In this document: positions 37,171 to 47,605 of the stretch, one piece after another
Numbering within the stretch: the first letter of the stretch is position 1
Layout of the letters: each line of letters opens with the position of its first letter
DNA from: Umbilicaria muhlenbergii
Lineage: Eukaryota > Ascomycota > Lecanoromycetes > Umbilicariales > Umbilicariaceae
Reading direction: 5' to 3'
DNA length: 64,000 nucleotides
Assembly (NCBI GenBank): GCA_000611775.1
Contig: KK106985.1
Location: 1,040,291 to 1,104,290, forward strand
The notes under the pieces: model-generated
The model's input: only the letters and a program-made list of their open reading frames with translations
What the model was told of the DNA's origin: nothing
Databases searched by the model: none
Position numbers and translations under genes: made by a program

Positions 37171-39666
37171 ATGGCGCCACTCGAAAAGAAAAGAGCTCGG
37201 GAGACGAATCCTCAGAAATCTAAGAAAAGGCAAAAGGTCGAGTCTGCAGGTGCTGGTGCAAAACACATTGGGACTCAAAGCGCTTCGTTGGATGACCTTG
37301 CGTGGAAGGAAGTTGCCCTACCAGATAGGCTTGAGGACGCTGAGGGGTTCTTTGGCTTGGAAGAGATTGAGGATGTCGATGTAGTAAGGGATGAGCAAAG
37401 TGGCAAAGTCGAATACAGGGTAGGTAAGGCGACTGATTTGTTTATAACCTCTCTCATGCTAACTAATCCAGGTATCGTCTGGTAAATTCACCAAGAAGCC
37501 CGATGCAAAGCACTCGAATATTAAAGGTACCGGCGCATCCAAAGCGCAAAAGCCAACGAATGGAGATGACGAGCACGGCGAGGAATGGGCCGGCTTTGAC
37601 GAGGATGACGCGGTTACGGCTACACCATCGATGGATGGTGCTCAGCAGGACTTGTCAGTGTCTACACGCCTGAAGAGTGCAAAGAAAGACAAAAAGAACA
37701 AGACGGTCGCCAGTAAAGAGGTGTTAAAAGACCCAGTCCTTGGACAAAAGACCACATCTGGTAGTACCAACATTTTTGATGCATTGAACGGAGACGAGGG
37801 CGATGAGATTGATGGTTAGTGATTGCTCTTACTGGAGCTGGACCTTCCACCTAGCTAACCTGAACAGTATCTGCATGGCAGTCCATCTCGCTATCTTCTG
37901 AAACCCTCTCGTCACTTGCAAAGCTGAAATTCTCCCGTCCAACGCCTATCCAGGCCGCTGCTATACCAGAAATACTCAATGGGCACGATGTCGTTGGCAA
38001 AGCCTCTACAGGTTCGGGAAAAACCCTCGCTTTTGGTATACCTATTCTCGAGCACTACCTTGCAACAAGGAAAGTAAAAAAGCCTACAGTCAAACCAGTA
38101 GGGACCGAGAGGCAACACCCGCCAATAGCCATGATTCTTTCCCCTACGCGGGAGCTTGCACATCAATTATCAGCACATCTCACGGATCTGTGTTTGAATG
38201 CAGCATCGTCCGGTCCATTGATTGCGACTCTTACCGGGGGTTTGTCGGTTCAGAAACAGCAGCGCCTACTTGCACATGCAGACATCATCATCGGGACCCC
38301 GGGACGGCTGTGGGAGATCATCAGTGAAAGCAAAGGTCTGACTACCTGGCTCAGGCAGCTCAAGTTCTTAGTTGTGGACGAGGCCGATCGGCTGCTCAGC
38401 GATGGCCACTTCCAGGAGGTCGAGGAGATTTTAAACACCTTAGATCGAGAGGACAAGGATGAGGATGCTGATTCAAACGAGGAAAATGGATCGGTTAGTG
38501 AGAAGGTTGAACGACAAACCCTAGTCTTCTCTGCCACGCTTCAGAAGGAACTTCAGCACAAGCTTGCTGGCAAAAACAAGCCGTCTAGTGGTGCTTTAAT
38601 GAGCAAGCAAGAGTCTATGGAGTACCTCCTGAAGAAGCTCAATTTTCGAGAGCAGAAACCCAAATTTATCGACGTCAACCCAATCTCTCAAATGGCATCC
38701 GGGCTTAAGGAGGGGATAATCGAATGTGCTGCTCTGGAAAAGGTGCGTCTGCATATCCAAAACTTCCTTACAAGACTAATACTGGATCTACAGGACCTCT
38801 ATCTCTACGCCTTGATGCTTCACTATTCCAAAACCCGTACTTTGATATTCGCCAACTCTATATCTTCCGTCCGCCGTCTCACTCCATTCCTCCAGAACCT
38901 CAACATTCCCGCTCATGCTCTACATTCCCAGATGCCACAAAAAGCCCGCCTGCGCTCAATTGAACGCTTCTCGTCTCCTTCCCACCCTGGATCCATCCTC
39001 ATTGCCACCGATGTCGCAGCTCGAGGTCTTGATATCCCGTCCGTTCAACTAGTCGTCCATTATCACCGTCCTCGCGCTGCTGACGTGTATGTGCACCGCT
39101 CTGGGCGCACTGCCCGCGCCGAGAAATCAGGATCCAGCGTACTCCTCTGTGCTCCCGAAGAAGTCGTGCCTGTCAGACGCCTAGTCGCGAAGGTTCATGC
39201 ACGAAACACCAGTACCGACGCCCCTGACAGTAACAAATTCTTCATACGCACGATCGAGGTTGATCGGCGCATCATTGCACGTCTAAAACCGCGTGTCATA
39301 CTTGCCAAGAAGATCTCTGACGCCTCACTTGCTAAAGAGAAGAAAGGTCATGAAGACGACTGGTTGCGGACTGCGGCGGAGGACCTGGGTGTGGATTATG
39401 ATAGCGAGGAATTTGCGGCGCAGAAGGTAAGTAAGAAGGGTAGAGGGCAGGGGAGGAAGAAGGCTGAGAAGGAGGCTCGAGGGTTGAGTAAAGGGGAGGT
39501 GCAGGCGCTGAGAGCGGAATTGAAGAGTCTGCTAGCACAGAGAATTAATGTCGGGGTTAGTGAAAGGTATTTGACCGCTGGTGGGGTGGATGTGGATGAG
39601 CTATTGAGGGAAGGAAGCCAAGGAGAATTCCTTGGGAAGGTCGAAGGGCTTGGGTTCGACGATTGA
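37171..39666 (+). CDS. MAK5: MAK5, DEAD-box RNA helicase of 60S ribosome assembly
   Basis: Four exons: 37171-37419, 37472-37814, 37868-38742 and 38794-39666; 779 residues. The N-terminus (MAPLEKKRARE, Lys-rich) is a nucleolar-type basic tail. Helicase motifs in order: KFSRPTPIQ (Q), ASTGSGKT (243-250), PTRELAHQ, TPGRLWE, VVDEADRLL (DEAD at 368-371), VFSATLQ, LIFANSISSVRRL, ARGLDIPSVQ and HRSGRTARA. A Glu/Asp-rich insert follows DEAD, as in Mak5. The third intron (38743-38793) is 51 bp with no stop, so it reads through; removal is preferred because it restores ALEKDLYLYALML. Mak5 acts in the nucleolus on early pre-60S particles. The divergent neighbour TRM7 starts only 214 bp away, so they share a promoter region. 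Confidence 0.94.
38743..38793 (+). other. In-frame 51-bp intron in MAK5
   Basis: GTGCGT at the 5' end and CTACAG at the 3' end, length divisible by three, no stop codon. Naive ORF calling would keep it as coding. Protein continuity argues for removal. Retention would insert 17 residues between the two RecA lobes. Confidence 0.8.
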
Positions 39667-40044
39667 TCCGGCGTCACCGAGCCTGGGAGCGCAGCGCTGT
39701 CAGTAGCTGCAGTAGTTGCTGTTGAGATTCCACTTTCTATGGTTGGGTCACTGTGGTAGTGCAAAAACGCCATGTACGACAGAGGGCACTAAGGCGCGCC
39801 CTCTACCTCAGCTCTGACCAGAAATCGACTGCTACCTCTATAAGATAATGCGCCTTTCCACCGCAATTTTCAAAATTTTTGACTCGTCGGAGCCATATCA
39901 AGCACACTTCTTCATTGGCTGATCAGCTGCCACGTCAATTGTTCTTCAAAGGATCACTCTGCATTACCACTCCAGCCCTTCTGCAGCCCTTCTGCAATCC
40001 TCCCGCAACCGCTTTGACCCCATACGCCTGATCCGTCGCCCGGC
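39667..40044. other. Intergenic, 378 bp
   Basis: 3' flank of MAK5 and promoter of the C2H2 gene. Two adjacent CAGCCCTTCTGCA-type repeats lie at about 39972-39995. Nothing else seen. Confidence 0.55.
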
Positions 40045-41042
40045 ATGGATGCCAGAAGAGACCAAGTCGAAGGGAAGAGACCCGATTCAGTCTTCAGCTC
40101 GCGGCCTACATTCATGCATGGTACTTGCGAGACTGAGCTCTGGTAGGTTTTTTTTTTTTTAGAACTAATCGTCTCGACCGCTACTTAAGCCTCCCATTGC
40201 GCGACCTTTCTTACGGCTCGATCACTACGGCAAATAATCATTTCCATGACCCCATCAACTCCAATGATTTCACTGGTGCAGGACAGCTCTCTCGGAGCGC
40301 TGCCGACGGTCCATTCCACGTTTACCAGGCTATTGACCTTGATGCCGCCGGCAGTCAATGGGGCGGTGCGTCTGCGGTTGATGCGAAGATACCAGGCTAC
40401 GATATGAAGTGGGCTCCCTCGGTACTCAATGGCTTGCATAGTCTCGAAGACTTCAGTGTTCCCACTACCACTGCCCTAGATGCCACTGTTTCCCTTGGGC
40501 CTGCAATTCCTCCTCCGTTGTATTTCTGGAGCGACACTGCGGGATGGACCACTGGAAGTGATGCCACTGCCACTGGCGGGAGCGGATTCAACAATGGTAA
40601 TGGTGTAGCCTTTGATAACCATCTGGCTCCTGCAGATTATGACTGCTTCTACGCAATTGGGGATCTCACAAACCCCGGTCTCTCCATCTCCACCGATGGA
40701 AATACCATACCTGGATTCCAGTATGGCATGAGCACACCGCTAATCAACATGCCCTCTCGCATGACGGACAACGTCGCCTTCCACCATCCTCCTGCTGCTG
40801 CCGCTCCCGTCTCCGTCCCTTTGACCACCCGCAGCACCACACGCTTCCGCTGCATTTTCCCAGGGTGTGGTTGTACTATTACGCAGAACAGTGATCTCAG
40901 TCGCCACGCTAGGAAGCACGAACCTGATGCCAAGAGGTACGAGTGCTGGGCTCGTGGGTGTACTCGCAACGGAAAGAAAGGATTCTTGCGGAGGGACAAG
41001 CTGCAGAGTCACCAGCGGAACATGCACGGGATGGAGTCCTGA
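40045..41042 (+). CDS. C2H2 zinc-finger protein, probable transcription factor
   Basis: Proposed exons 40045-40142 and 40190-41042; 316 residues. The long exon-2 frame has no ATG until about codon 80, so an upstream exon was sought. The ATG at 40045 gives MDARRDQVEGKRPDSVFSSR and leads in the correct phase to a GTAGGT donor. The 47-bp intron has a T run, a CTAAT branch-like site and an AAG acceptor, and continues into LPLRDLSYGSITTANNHFHD. The C-terminus carries two fingers: FRCIFPGCGCTITQNSDLSR then HARKH, and YECWARGCTRNG to LQSHQRNMH (CX4C, HX3-4H). This two-finger C-terminal arrangement is common in filamentous-fungal nuclear regulators with no named function. The long Ala/Asn/Gly/Pro middle is probably disordered. 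The start is inference; the fingers are clear. Confidence 0.72.
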
Positions 41043-41382
41043 GGAATTGATGTGGCAGCCTCTTGGATAGGCAGATCCTTTCGAATGGGATCGCTTCCAT
41101 GGGTTTGTGCTTGGGTTAAGTGCAGGAAGTATCGATTTGAAGAATGGGTTTCACGCTGCTGTTGCAAGATTGAATAAGAAATGTGATGGTAAATTTTTCT
41201 CTTGCACTCATATAAAACTGCCGTGTTATCCAAGGTTGTCCCTTCTCTTATGTTATATCTGTCGTCACAACAAGCTTCTCTAGTATATATATGCCCTGGT
41301 AAAGTGAGCCCCTTTGATCAGCCCTTCGTCCCATTATCAACACGAAGTCTTCCAGAGACGCGCTTCCGCTACCTCTTACCAC

Positions 41383-41967
41383 TCACCCATCCACAACATC
41401 CCTTTCCTTTCCAACCCCACCACCACCCAAACCCACAAAATCCATCAACCTCTCCGGCAGCCCCTCCCCAACCCGATGCATAAAAACCAACCCCGCCCTC
41501 CCCTGCTCCACCCTCCGCATCCCCAATTCCCTCTCATAAAACCCCTCTTTCGGCCCCTCCCCCGTAATCAACATAACCCGCCTCAACCCCTCCATCCCGT
41601 CCACCACCTCCCTCACACACTGCACGAGCCAAGTGCCCAGCCCCTTCCCTTGCTCCTCCGGCACCACATACACGTCGGTCAAGTACGCAAAGGTGACATT
41701 ATCGGTGACGAGGCGCGCGAGGCCGATTTGTTCAGGTTTGGGCCCGGTGCCGAGGCCGACGGGTTGGGGGTTGGCAGCTGTGGAGCGGTAGAGACCGAGG
41801 CAGAGGGAAGAGGAGAGGAGAAGTTGTAGGGTCGGCGGGGGGAGGGGCGTGCACCAGTAGAGGGAGGGGTGGGAGAAGGCGGCGGCGATGGAGGTGGGGG
41901 AGAGGAGGGTGGGATCGGTGGAGATGAGGTAGTTGTCGCGGGTGCGGGTGAAGGGTTTGGGGGCCAT
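41383..41967 (-). CDS. GNAT-family N-acetyltransferase
   Basis: Single exon, 194 residues from the ATG at 41967 (MAPKPFTRTRDNYLISTDPT). An upstream in-frame ATG at 42168 would add 67 residues that do not look like GNAT sequence. Motifs: IGLARLVTDNVTFAYLTDVY (strand 4), VVPEEQGKGLGTWLVQ (acetyl-CoA loop Q-G-K-G-L-G), then FYERELGMRRV. This layout is common among fungal GNATs similar to yeast Arg/aminoglycoside-type acetyltransferase homologues; the substrate is not predictable. The C-terminus is Gly-rich. The gene is GC-rich and strongly biased in third positions, like its core neighbours. Confidence 0.82.
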   Translation of the reverse strand: MAPKPFTRTRDNYLISTDPTLLSPTSIAAAFSHPSLYWCTPLPPPTLQLLLSSSLCLGLYRSTAANPQPVGLGTGPKPEQIGLARLVTDNVTFAYLTDVYVVPEEQGKGLGTWLVQCVREVVDGMEGLRRVMLITGEGPKEGFYERELGMRRVEQGRAGLVFMHRVGEGLPERLMDFVGLGGGGVGKERDVVDG

Positions 41968-42201
41968 GGTGGATGGGGGGGGTTGATTGAGGTGGTGTGT
42001 ACGAAGGTAGGGGAGGATGGAATGAGAGTGTTGGAATGGAGAGGGTTTAAGGCCGAGGTACTCGTATATCCGGCGCGGAATGATGTCATCTGTCCTAAAG
42101 TAACGACGACCTTTCATGCTGTGGTTGTGCTCTTCCTGAACATACAGCCATGAATCGCAGAAATACAACGTTCCAATCGCCCTCGGTAGTTCGACAGCAC
42201 T

Positions 42202-43239
42202 ATGCGGAATGGACCTACCCTATCTGAGCTTTGCGCAGAGTTGGATCGTGGCGGTGGAGTTTGTCGCGGTGATGTCTTTGTCGTCTTTACCAGGTTTATG
42301 ATACCAGCGGCATGGAGTAGTGAATTCGAGTTCGAAGATCGTTTCAGCAGAGCCCAGGTCCTTGCCTCGGACATTGCCTCCATGATGCCATTCTATCTCT
42401 GCTTGCAAGATTTAAAAGGGATAGGTTTGTCCTCATTGCCTTACGGTACTTCGAAAGTGCAGCACTCTCTTAGCCAGGAGCCTTGGTTTTTTCTCAACGC
42501 GTCCGCGAAGGAACCGCATCAAATCGGCGTCGCTGGGACAGGAAGCGTAGCAGAGACTTTACTTGCTGTTCTGGCTCGTCCATGGTGTGTGCTTGAATTA
42601 TGTTGCTCAAGACTCGATGTTGTGGAAGCGCTTGTTGCCTTTGCAGATATTGCTCTCGAGTTTGACGTGAAGACCTATACAGCAGCGAGATCACTGTTAC
42701 ATCACGAAAGAGATACCAGGACCTACAAGATGAGGAGATCAAGTGGAATTCCGAGTTGGATTCCGCGCCGGGAAACTGCTAGCCAGCGGAGAGACACACT
42801 GAGCAAAATACGGTCTCTTTGCGCTGCTCTTTTTCTAGTCAGCGAGAACTCATACAACGGCTTTTGGTTACGTGTCATATGCGTGTGTGCTTTATGGCTG
42901 GCTATCCCTATGTCCCTGGCTGGGCAGTGCTTAGAGACGATGGACCAGAGTCACTTGTTCCTCGGGTTTGGCTTGTCATGGGATCGTTTCCCACGGGATC
43001 TTCAAGGGTACAAGACCCATGGTATGCATTTCGAGGCGAACCACGAGCGGCGCTGGAGAGCAACTAGGACGGCTATCTCTCGTGATGCGACTGAAGTATC
43101 GGCGGATCGCCTCGCCATTCGAGCACCTGAACTGCATAGAGGCTTATCTCCCTTCCGCGCTAATGATCTGGGTCAAGGCCACCTGTTTATACCGATGTAC
43201 AAAAAGATAATGAATCTGCTTATGATATGGATGACATGA
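42202..43239 (+). CDS. Uncharacterised ORF, 345 aa
   Basis: A long uninterrupted frame starting MRNGPTLSELCAELDRGGGV. The composition is protein-like (few low-complexity runs). There is one possible membrane segment (LRVICVCALWLAIPMSLAGQ, about 224-243) and Cys-rich helices near LARPWCVLELCCSRLDVVE. I recognise no family. It lies head-to-head with the GNAT gene and 640 bp before a predicted membrane protein. Length alone makes it worth listing, but the start and lack of introns are unverified. It could be a decayed or lineage-specific gene. Confidence 0.42.
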   Translation: MRNGPTLSELCAELDRGGGVCRGDVFVVFTRFMIPAAWSSEFEFEDRFSRAQVLASDIASMMPFYLCLQDLKGIGLSSLPYGTSKVQHSLSQEPWFFLNASAKEPHQIGVAGTGSVAETLLAVLARPWCVLELCCSRLDVVEALVAFADIALEFDVKTYTAARSLLHHERDTRTYKMRRSSGIPSWIPRRETASQRRDTLSKIRSLCAALFLVSENSYNGFWLRVICVCALWLAIPMSLAGQCLETMDQSHLFLGFGLSWDRFPRDLQGYKTHGMHFEANHERRWRATRTAISRDATEVSADRLAIRAPELHRGLSPFRANDLGQGHLFIPMYKKIMNLLMIWMT

Positions 43240-43874
43240 TCGACTGCTGATCTCCGAGTCTTGATTTGCGCTTCTGTGCCACTCTCTGGGGGGTGGACTG
43301 GAAGCTGTTAGCTGTCTAAGAAAGGTATATACTCTCAGGTTTATCGAAATAGAAACATTCGGTGTGCTCCCCCTTGGAGCAACTTTCTTGGCTCTTTCTA
43401 ATATCTGATTATCAATTTTCATGAAGCCGTACTTTCACTAATACCAATCCAGCGACACTCCCGCAGGCGACCACTGCAGAGGATGGAGGAGCAAGAACGG
43501 TAGTCAAGAAAGTTTACAGCATTTATCAGGTATTCGGAGAGCATCCGAGAGAATGAACAGGTCTACTCCGACAGTAACATGCTTCTTTTAGAATGGTGGC
43601 ACCATAGCCATCCGAGTGTTCCTCCACGTGTTTTTGCAAGCATTGAAGACTCTGGATTCAGCCTTATCGCAGTGTAGTACGTAGCCTCATAAAATGAAGA
43701 TAGTATGCTGTAAACTCGATCCAGCCTACCCTTGCCGGAGCCAATATTGCCATAGTTAGACTAACGGAGGCACAGATGTTGGTGGATTTCAGCTTCAGCG
43801 CTTCAGCTCTTTGGATCCGCAACCTCTGGTTTCGCAGGAACATTGCAGCGTGAGATCGAACAATACCATAAAGA
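43240..43874. other. Intergenic, or unrecognised 5' exons of the following membrane protein
   Basis: No strong ORF. The ATG-rich segment 43480-43870 might contain 5' exons for the next gene, but no chain of frames could be supported. Confidence 0.45.
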
Positions 43875-45350
43875 ATGACATCCTTTTCAACGAAATGCAT
43901 GATTCTAAACTCACTGTTCCAAATTGCAGAGGCCAAGCTTCCGTTCGGCTCCTCCGTCGACCCCCCAGTCCTCCGCAAGTCCAGCGATATCACCTTCGAT
44001 CCCCTGGGCGTCGCGGCCATACTCGGCAATCCTCGCGCCGACCTCAGCGCCGCGAGACTGTACGTTCAATCCGACCGCAAGGTCTTTCGATGGCCTCACA
44101 CGACGATGGTGGGGGCAGCCTTGACTCCGGTGAAGACCCTGGTCGACCACCTCGCACAGCATGATTCGATCCACCCCGCGGTTACTATGTGCACACGGGA
44201 CGAGACGATGATCCCTATCAGGTCAAATACAATATTTCAAGAGCTGAGGGTTAACGTTGGGAACCTATGGCTACGGGATGTTATAAATTTCAAGCCGTCG
44301 AAAGAAGAGGCGGGCCACAAGGGCGACAAGAGATCTGGGTGGCCTACAAATGATGTAGCTATCGCATACGTGGATCGTGTCTTCGATCCGCCTACTTCAT
44401 CGCCGAGTCCGCACTCTGCAGGTGCGATGGTGACGCTTCGGAAAGCCTTGATCACGATGACAGGGGTTCTCACAGGATTGCTGCTCTCAGTGGGAGCGTG
44501 CTTTAGTATACTAACGGGTGACATATGGGGTGCAGTGCTCTTTGTCTTCTACTTAAGTCATTGGACGGTCTCTACGATGATCTCACAGACCCAATTAGTC
44601 ACAACCACGTGTCCCGAGATCCGCCCGGATTACACTATGCGATTTGCGGTCTATGAGCGGCCGGTGGGCATAGGCGGCATGGTCGTATTCAAAGGCGCAC
44701 AACAGGACTTGGAAACCTGGGCACGCACGACTTTGCAATTCAGAAATAGTCCACTGGCCAGCATCCTTCATTGGGCGTGGCTTGTCACCGGCACTCTGTC
44801 GGCCATATCATCAATTGCCTGCATGGTAAACATGTCTGGAAAGTTTCAGCTCGTCTTCTTGGGTGTCTTGATCTACTCCTCTGTGGCCGAGCTGTGGCTC
44901 ACTCAATCCGCCAGAGCGATACAGAGGCAGCTGAGGGAATCCGCGCAGTTGAGCAAGGTAGTCGTTCTAAGGGGCAACCAAACAAGGACGAAGGCTATCA
45001 TCCGCGCCACATTGAGTCCGGAGGTGGGAGAGAGATGTTCTCTCGCCGACCTTGACTGGATCGGTCTAGCCTTGTTGCCGAAGACGCCGATATTCACGGG
45101 GATGCAGGACATGCTTCAAGCTATATCAGCCAGTACGCAGTCCAATGAAGTAGCTATGGCTATAGATATGTTCAGACAAAGCTGCTACAACCATGGTACA
45201 TTGTTGAATGAGAAGCAACGGAAGGATAATCAGCTTGTTGATAGGATAATCCGGGAGGTCGAGGAGACGCTGGAGGAGGCACACTCGGCCCCTCCCACCG
45301 TGGCTGAAAAACACTTCAAGCACGATCAGGCAGCCTTATCAATTGCTTAG
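43875..45350 (+). CDS. Predicted multi-pass membrane protein of unknown function
   Basis: 491 residues in one open frame. The N-terminal 185 residues are soluble. About four hydrophobic spans follow: ALITMTGVLTGLLLSVGACF, then WGAVLFVFYLSHWTVSTMI, LHWAWLVTGTLSAISSIACM and LVFLGVLIYSSVAELWL. The C-terminal 140 residues are soluble and helical. I do not recognise the family; similar proteins occur as hypothetical membrane proteins in filamentous fungi. A TTGCAG just before the codons for EAKLPFGSS (about 43930) could be an acceptor, so the true N-terminus may come from an upstream exon rather than the ATG at 43875. No transport or enzyme motif is visible. Confidence 0.65.
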   Translation: MTSFSTKCMILNSLFQIAEAKLPFGSSVDPPVLRKSSDITFDPLGVAAILGNPRADLSAARLYVQSDRKVFRWPHTTMVGAALTPVKTLVDHLAQHDSIHPAVTMCTRDETMIPIRSNTIFQELRVNVGNLWLRDVINFKPSKEEAGHKGDKRSGWPTNDVAIAYVDRVFDPPTSSPSPHSAGAMVTLRKALITMTGVLTGLLLSVGACFSILTGDIWGAVLFVFYLSHWTVSTMISQTQLVTTTCPEIRPDYTMRFAVYERPVGIGGMVVFKGAQQDLETWARTTLQFRNSPLASILHWAWLVTGTLSAISSIACMVNMSGKFQLVFLGVLIYSSVAELWLTQSARAIQRQLRESAQLSKVVVLRGNQTRTKAIIRATLSPEVGERCSLADLDWIGLALLPKTPIFTGMQDMLQAISASTQSNEVAMAIDMFRQSCYNHGTLLNEKQRKDNQLVDRIIREVEETLEEAHSAPPTVAEKHFKHDQAALSIA

Positions 45351-45720
45351 TCTGCGCCTCGATATCAACTCCAAGAAGCTTACCCGTGGGTCTTCTAGTA
45401 TCTCCGATACGCCTATTTCAAGGGACTTCAACTCAATGATAGGTGACGGATAAGCTGGTCATAAAACAAGATATATGAACAACCACAACGTACGGCACCA
45501 AAGAAGTTTACGTCCAAAATGCCGCAAATGACAATAGTACGAGCAAGCCCCCGTTCAGATCCCCACGCCGAACATGACGCCTTTGGTATAATAGCCAGGG
45601 TCGTAGCAGGAATTTGGCGAGGCAGGTCAGGAGCCTAATGCCCAGTATTAGTCAAGTCGCAGTAGGGTGTCAAATAGTGAGAGACTGCGAGCATCAACTT
45701 ACCGACTATCGCTTTGCTCT
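45351..45720. other. Intergenic between convergent genes, 370 bp
   Basis: 3' flanks of the membrane-protein gene and the kinase gene. Nothing further seen. Confidence 0.55.
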
Positions 45721-46686
45721 TCAGTGTCGTGAAGGCAAAGCCCAGGGTGCCAGCATGGGAGGAGGCCGGCCCGCTTGGTCCCACAACTCAGCCAAGTAAG
45801 GCCCAAAAAGGTTGAGATCCATGCGACGACTGGGGTCTGTGCTCATGACAATATCGAGCGCCCGGTTTAACTCTGGGGAATAATGATAGCCGGCACCCTG
45901 GAATCTTCGTCCTTCTCCAAGGGGCCCATATCTTGACCCAGGAGGCCCGTCGAGACGGCAGACCGCCTGAATGACCGCACCGAGACCCCAGATATCGGTG
46001 TAGTAGCCAAAAGACGGTGTCTCTGGAGGGTCCCAGTAAAGGTCGACGTTGTGGTACTCCATCCCGTCGAAACCGTTGTGCTCGTCCCTGATGGCGCAGC
46101 CAAAATCCCCTAGAACCACGCGTGGAAAGGATTCGTTGGAGCGACTCGAAAGAAAAATGTTGTTCGGTTTCATGTCCCGATGGACAACACCAACCCAACC
46201 AGGACGCGGACTCTGTTCTTTTCTAAGTACGTCCTCGATACCGAGTTGGCAGTAGCCGAGAGCCCTGGTGAGCTGCTTAAAGATACTCCACACCGCTCCT
46301 TCTGGGACCTTTTGGGTTCTCTGGTAATGTTTCTCCAACACATCATCTAGGGTACCGAGCTCGCAATGCTCCATGTATAGAGTTGCTCGGGGACGACGTG
46401 GGTTTTCGTCGAGGAAAGCGTCGATGTACTCACAGACGTTGGGGTGTTTGAGACCTCTCAGAACCGTTATCTCGAGCCTAGCATTCCCTTTGACGACCTG
46501 TTCTGGCTTCAAACGCTTCTCGATGCATCTCAAGCGATCATGAAGACGTTCGACAACGAGTACGCCGGCATTAAAACATCCTTGGTCGCCCATAGTGTTT
46601 GGATCTTGACCTGGTAAAGGCCGATAATACTGGTCCAGGGGTGTAAACATGGGAGCAGCGCGTCCGAAAGCCGGTCCGAAAGGCAT
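45721..46686 (-). CDS. NIMA-like serine/threonine protein kinase
   Basis: Single exon, 321 residues. A short N-terminal tail leads into the ATP site: GDQGCFNAGVLVVERLHD with a weak glycine loop, and Lys57 in CIEKRLK. The catalytic loop is VVHRDMKPNN (HRD 169-171), then LGDFGCA (DFG 194-196). YWDPPETPSFGYYTDIWGLG has PPE in place of APE, and the kinase C-lobe ends near residue 305. The pattern (short acidic inserts, YMEHCELGTL) resembles fungal Nek/NIMA-like kinases, many of which are expanded and uncharacterised. The HRD and DFG residues needed for activity are present, so it is probably active. The glycine loop (GDQGCF) lacks the third glycine. There is no regulatory domain, so its pathway is unknown. 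Confidence 0.8.
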   Translation of the reverse strand: MPFGPAFGRAAPMFTPLDQYYRPLPGQDPNTMGDQGCFNAGVLVVERLHDRLRCIEKRLKPEQVVKGNARLEITVLRGLKHPNVCEYIDAFLDENPRRPRATLYMEHCELGTLDDVLEKHYQRTQKVPEGAVWSIFKQLTRALGYCQLGIEDVLRKEQSPRPGWVGVVHRDMKPNNIFLSSRSNESFPRVVLGDFGCAIRDEHNGFDGMEYHNVDLYWDPPETPSFGYYTDIWGLGAVIQAVCRLDGPPGSRYGPLGEGRRFQGAGYHYSPELNRALDIVMSTDPSRRMDLNLFGPYLAELWDQAGRPPPMLAPWALPSRH

Positions 46687-47504
46687 TCTGGAAGGCTATC
46701 GACGGCAGAACGACAAGTGTGGCGGAGGATGGTTATGGGTCTTGCTTATGTCTATTACTGTGGAGGTCGTTGGGTAGAGTGTAAGAGGATTCAAGCGGTA
46801 GAAGCAAAGCATCGAGAGGTTGCTCCGGTTGATGTTGAGAAAGGGTGTTTAAATACTATTTGGATGACTCGAATTTTCAATTCACAACATTGAGGACACA
46901 ACATAACACTGAATGACTCAAGTCTAGACGTTCACAGAAGGAGCAAGTGTTAACAATTTATTGTACACCAATATTCAAGAACATGAAAATGGGAGTCTAT
47001 GATAACATTCATCGATCGCTGCGTGGGACATGTCCAGATAACGGCAGAAGGCCCCTTGCCGCCAAGGATGAAGTTCATAATCGCGACTCTACTGCTAGAA
47101 ATATCGATAATACAAGAAACACAAATTACAAAAGAGCAGCAAAGTAAGCTCGGTCCTAGCTGAGTTGCGAGTATTCAAGGAGAGCGTTAAAGACGCAGCA
47201 TAAGGTATCCTACGAGCCAGCAATATACTTCAATCGTTGTATGAGCTGCGCGACCTGCTCCAGACAGGCAAGTTCCCAGCCGACTGACAACATTAGTATC
47301 GGGATGAAGCCGTGGAGATTCTTTCCAGATATATATTAAACGCAGACTGGTGGGGGACGGATCGGGCTATACACGCAACACAGAGTAGTCAGTATAACCA
47401 AGAGTACAGACCACAGATGGATTCTGAGATCAGACGGACGTAAGTAGAGCGTTTCAAGACAACGTTCTAGCGGAAGATAAGGTGATTCGGTTCGCTGAAG
47501 CCGG
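46687..47504. other. Intergenic, left flank of the transposon nest
   Basis: Upstream of the kinase gene. AT-rich from about 46850 to 47400 with no supported ORF. The segment was evidently the insertion target, because the 9-bp duplication lies at its right end. Confidence 0.55.
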
Positions 47505-47513
47505 CGTGAAGAC
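47505..47513. repeat. Left target-site duplication of the Mutator-like element
   Basis: CGTGAAGAC here against CGTGAAGAG at 51757-51765 (8 of 9 identical). Nine base pairs is the usual target duplication of Mutator-like elements, and it directly abuts identical element ends. Confidence 0.85.
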
Positions 47514-47605
47514 GGGTCCTCGTAAAATGACACCCCCCCTTCTTAGAATGACACCCCCCCTTAATACGTTGACACCCCCTTTTTTAATACATTGACACCC
47601 CCCCT
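47514..47605 (+). repeat. Left terminal repeat with four TGACACC subunits
   Basis: TGACACC begins at 47528, 47549, 47570 and 47593, that is every 21-23 bp, separated by TTAATACATT-like spacers and C runs. The right end carries three inverted copies. Such regular subterminal arrays are probable transposase binding sites. Confidence 0.85.
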
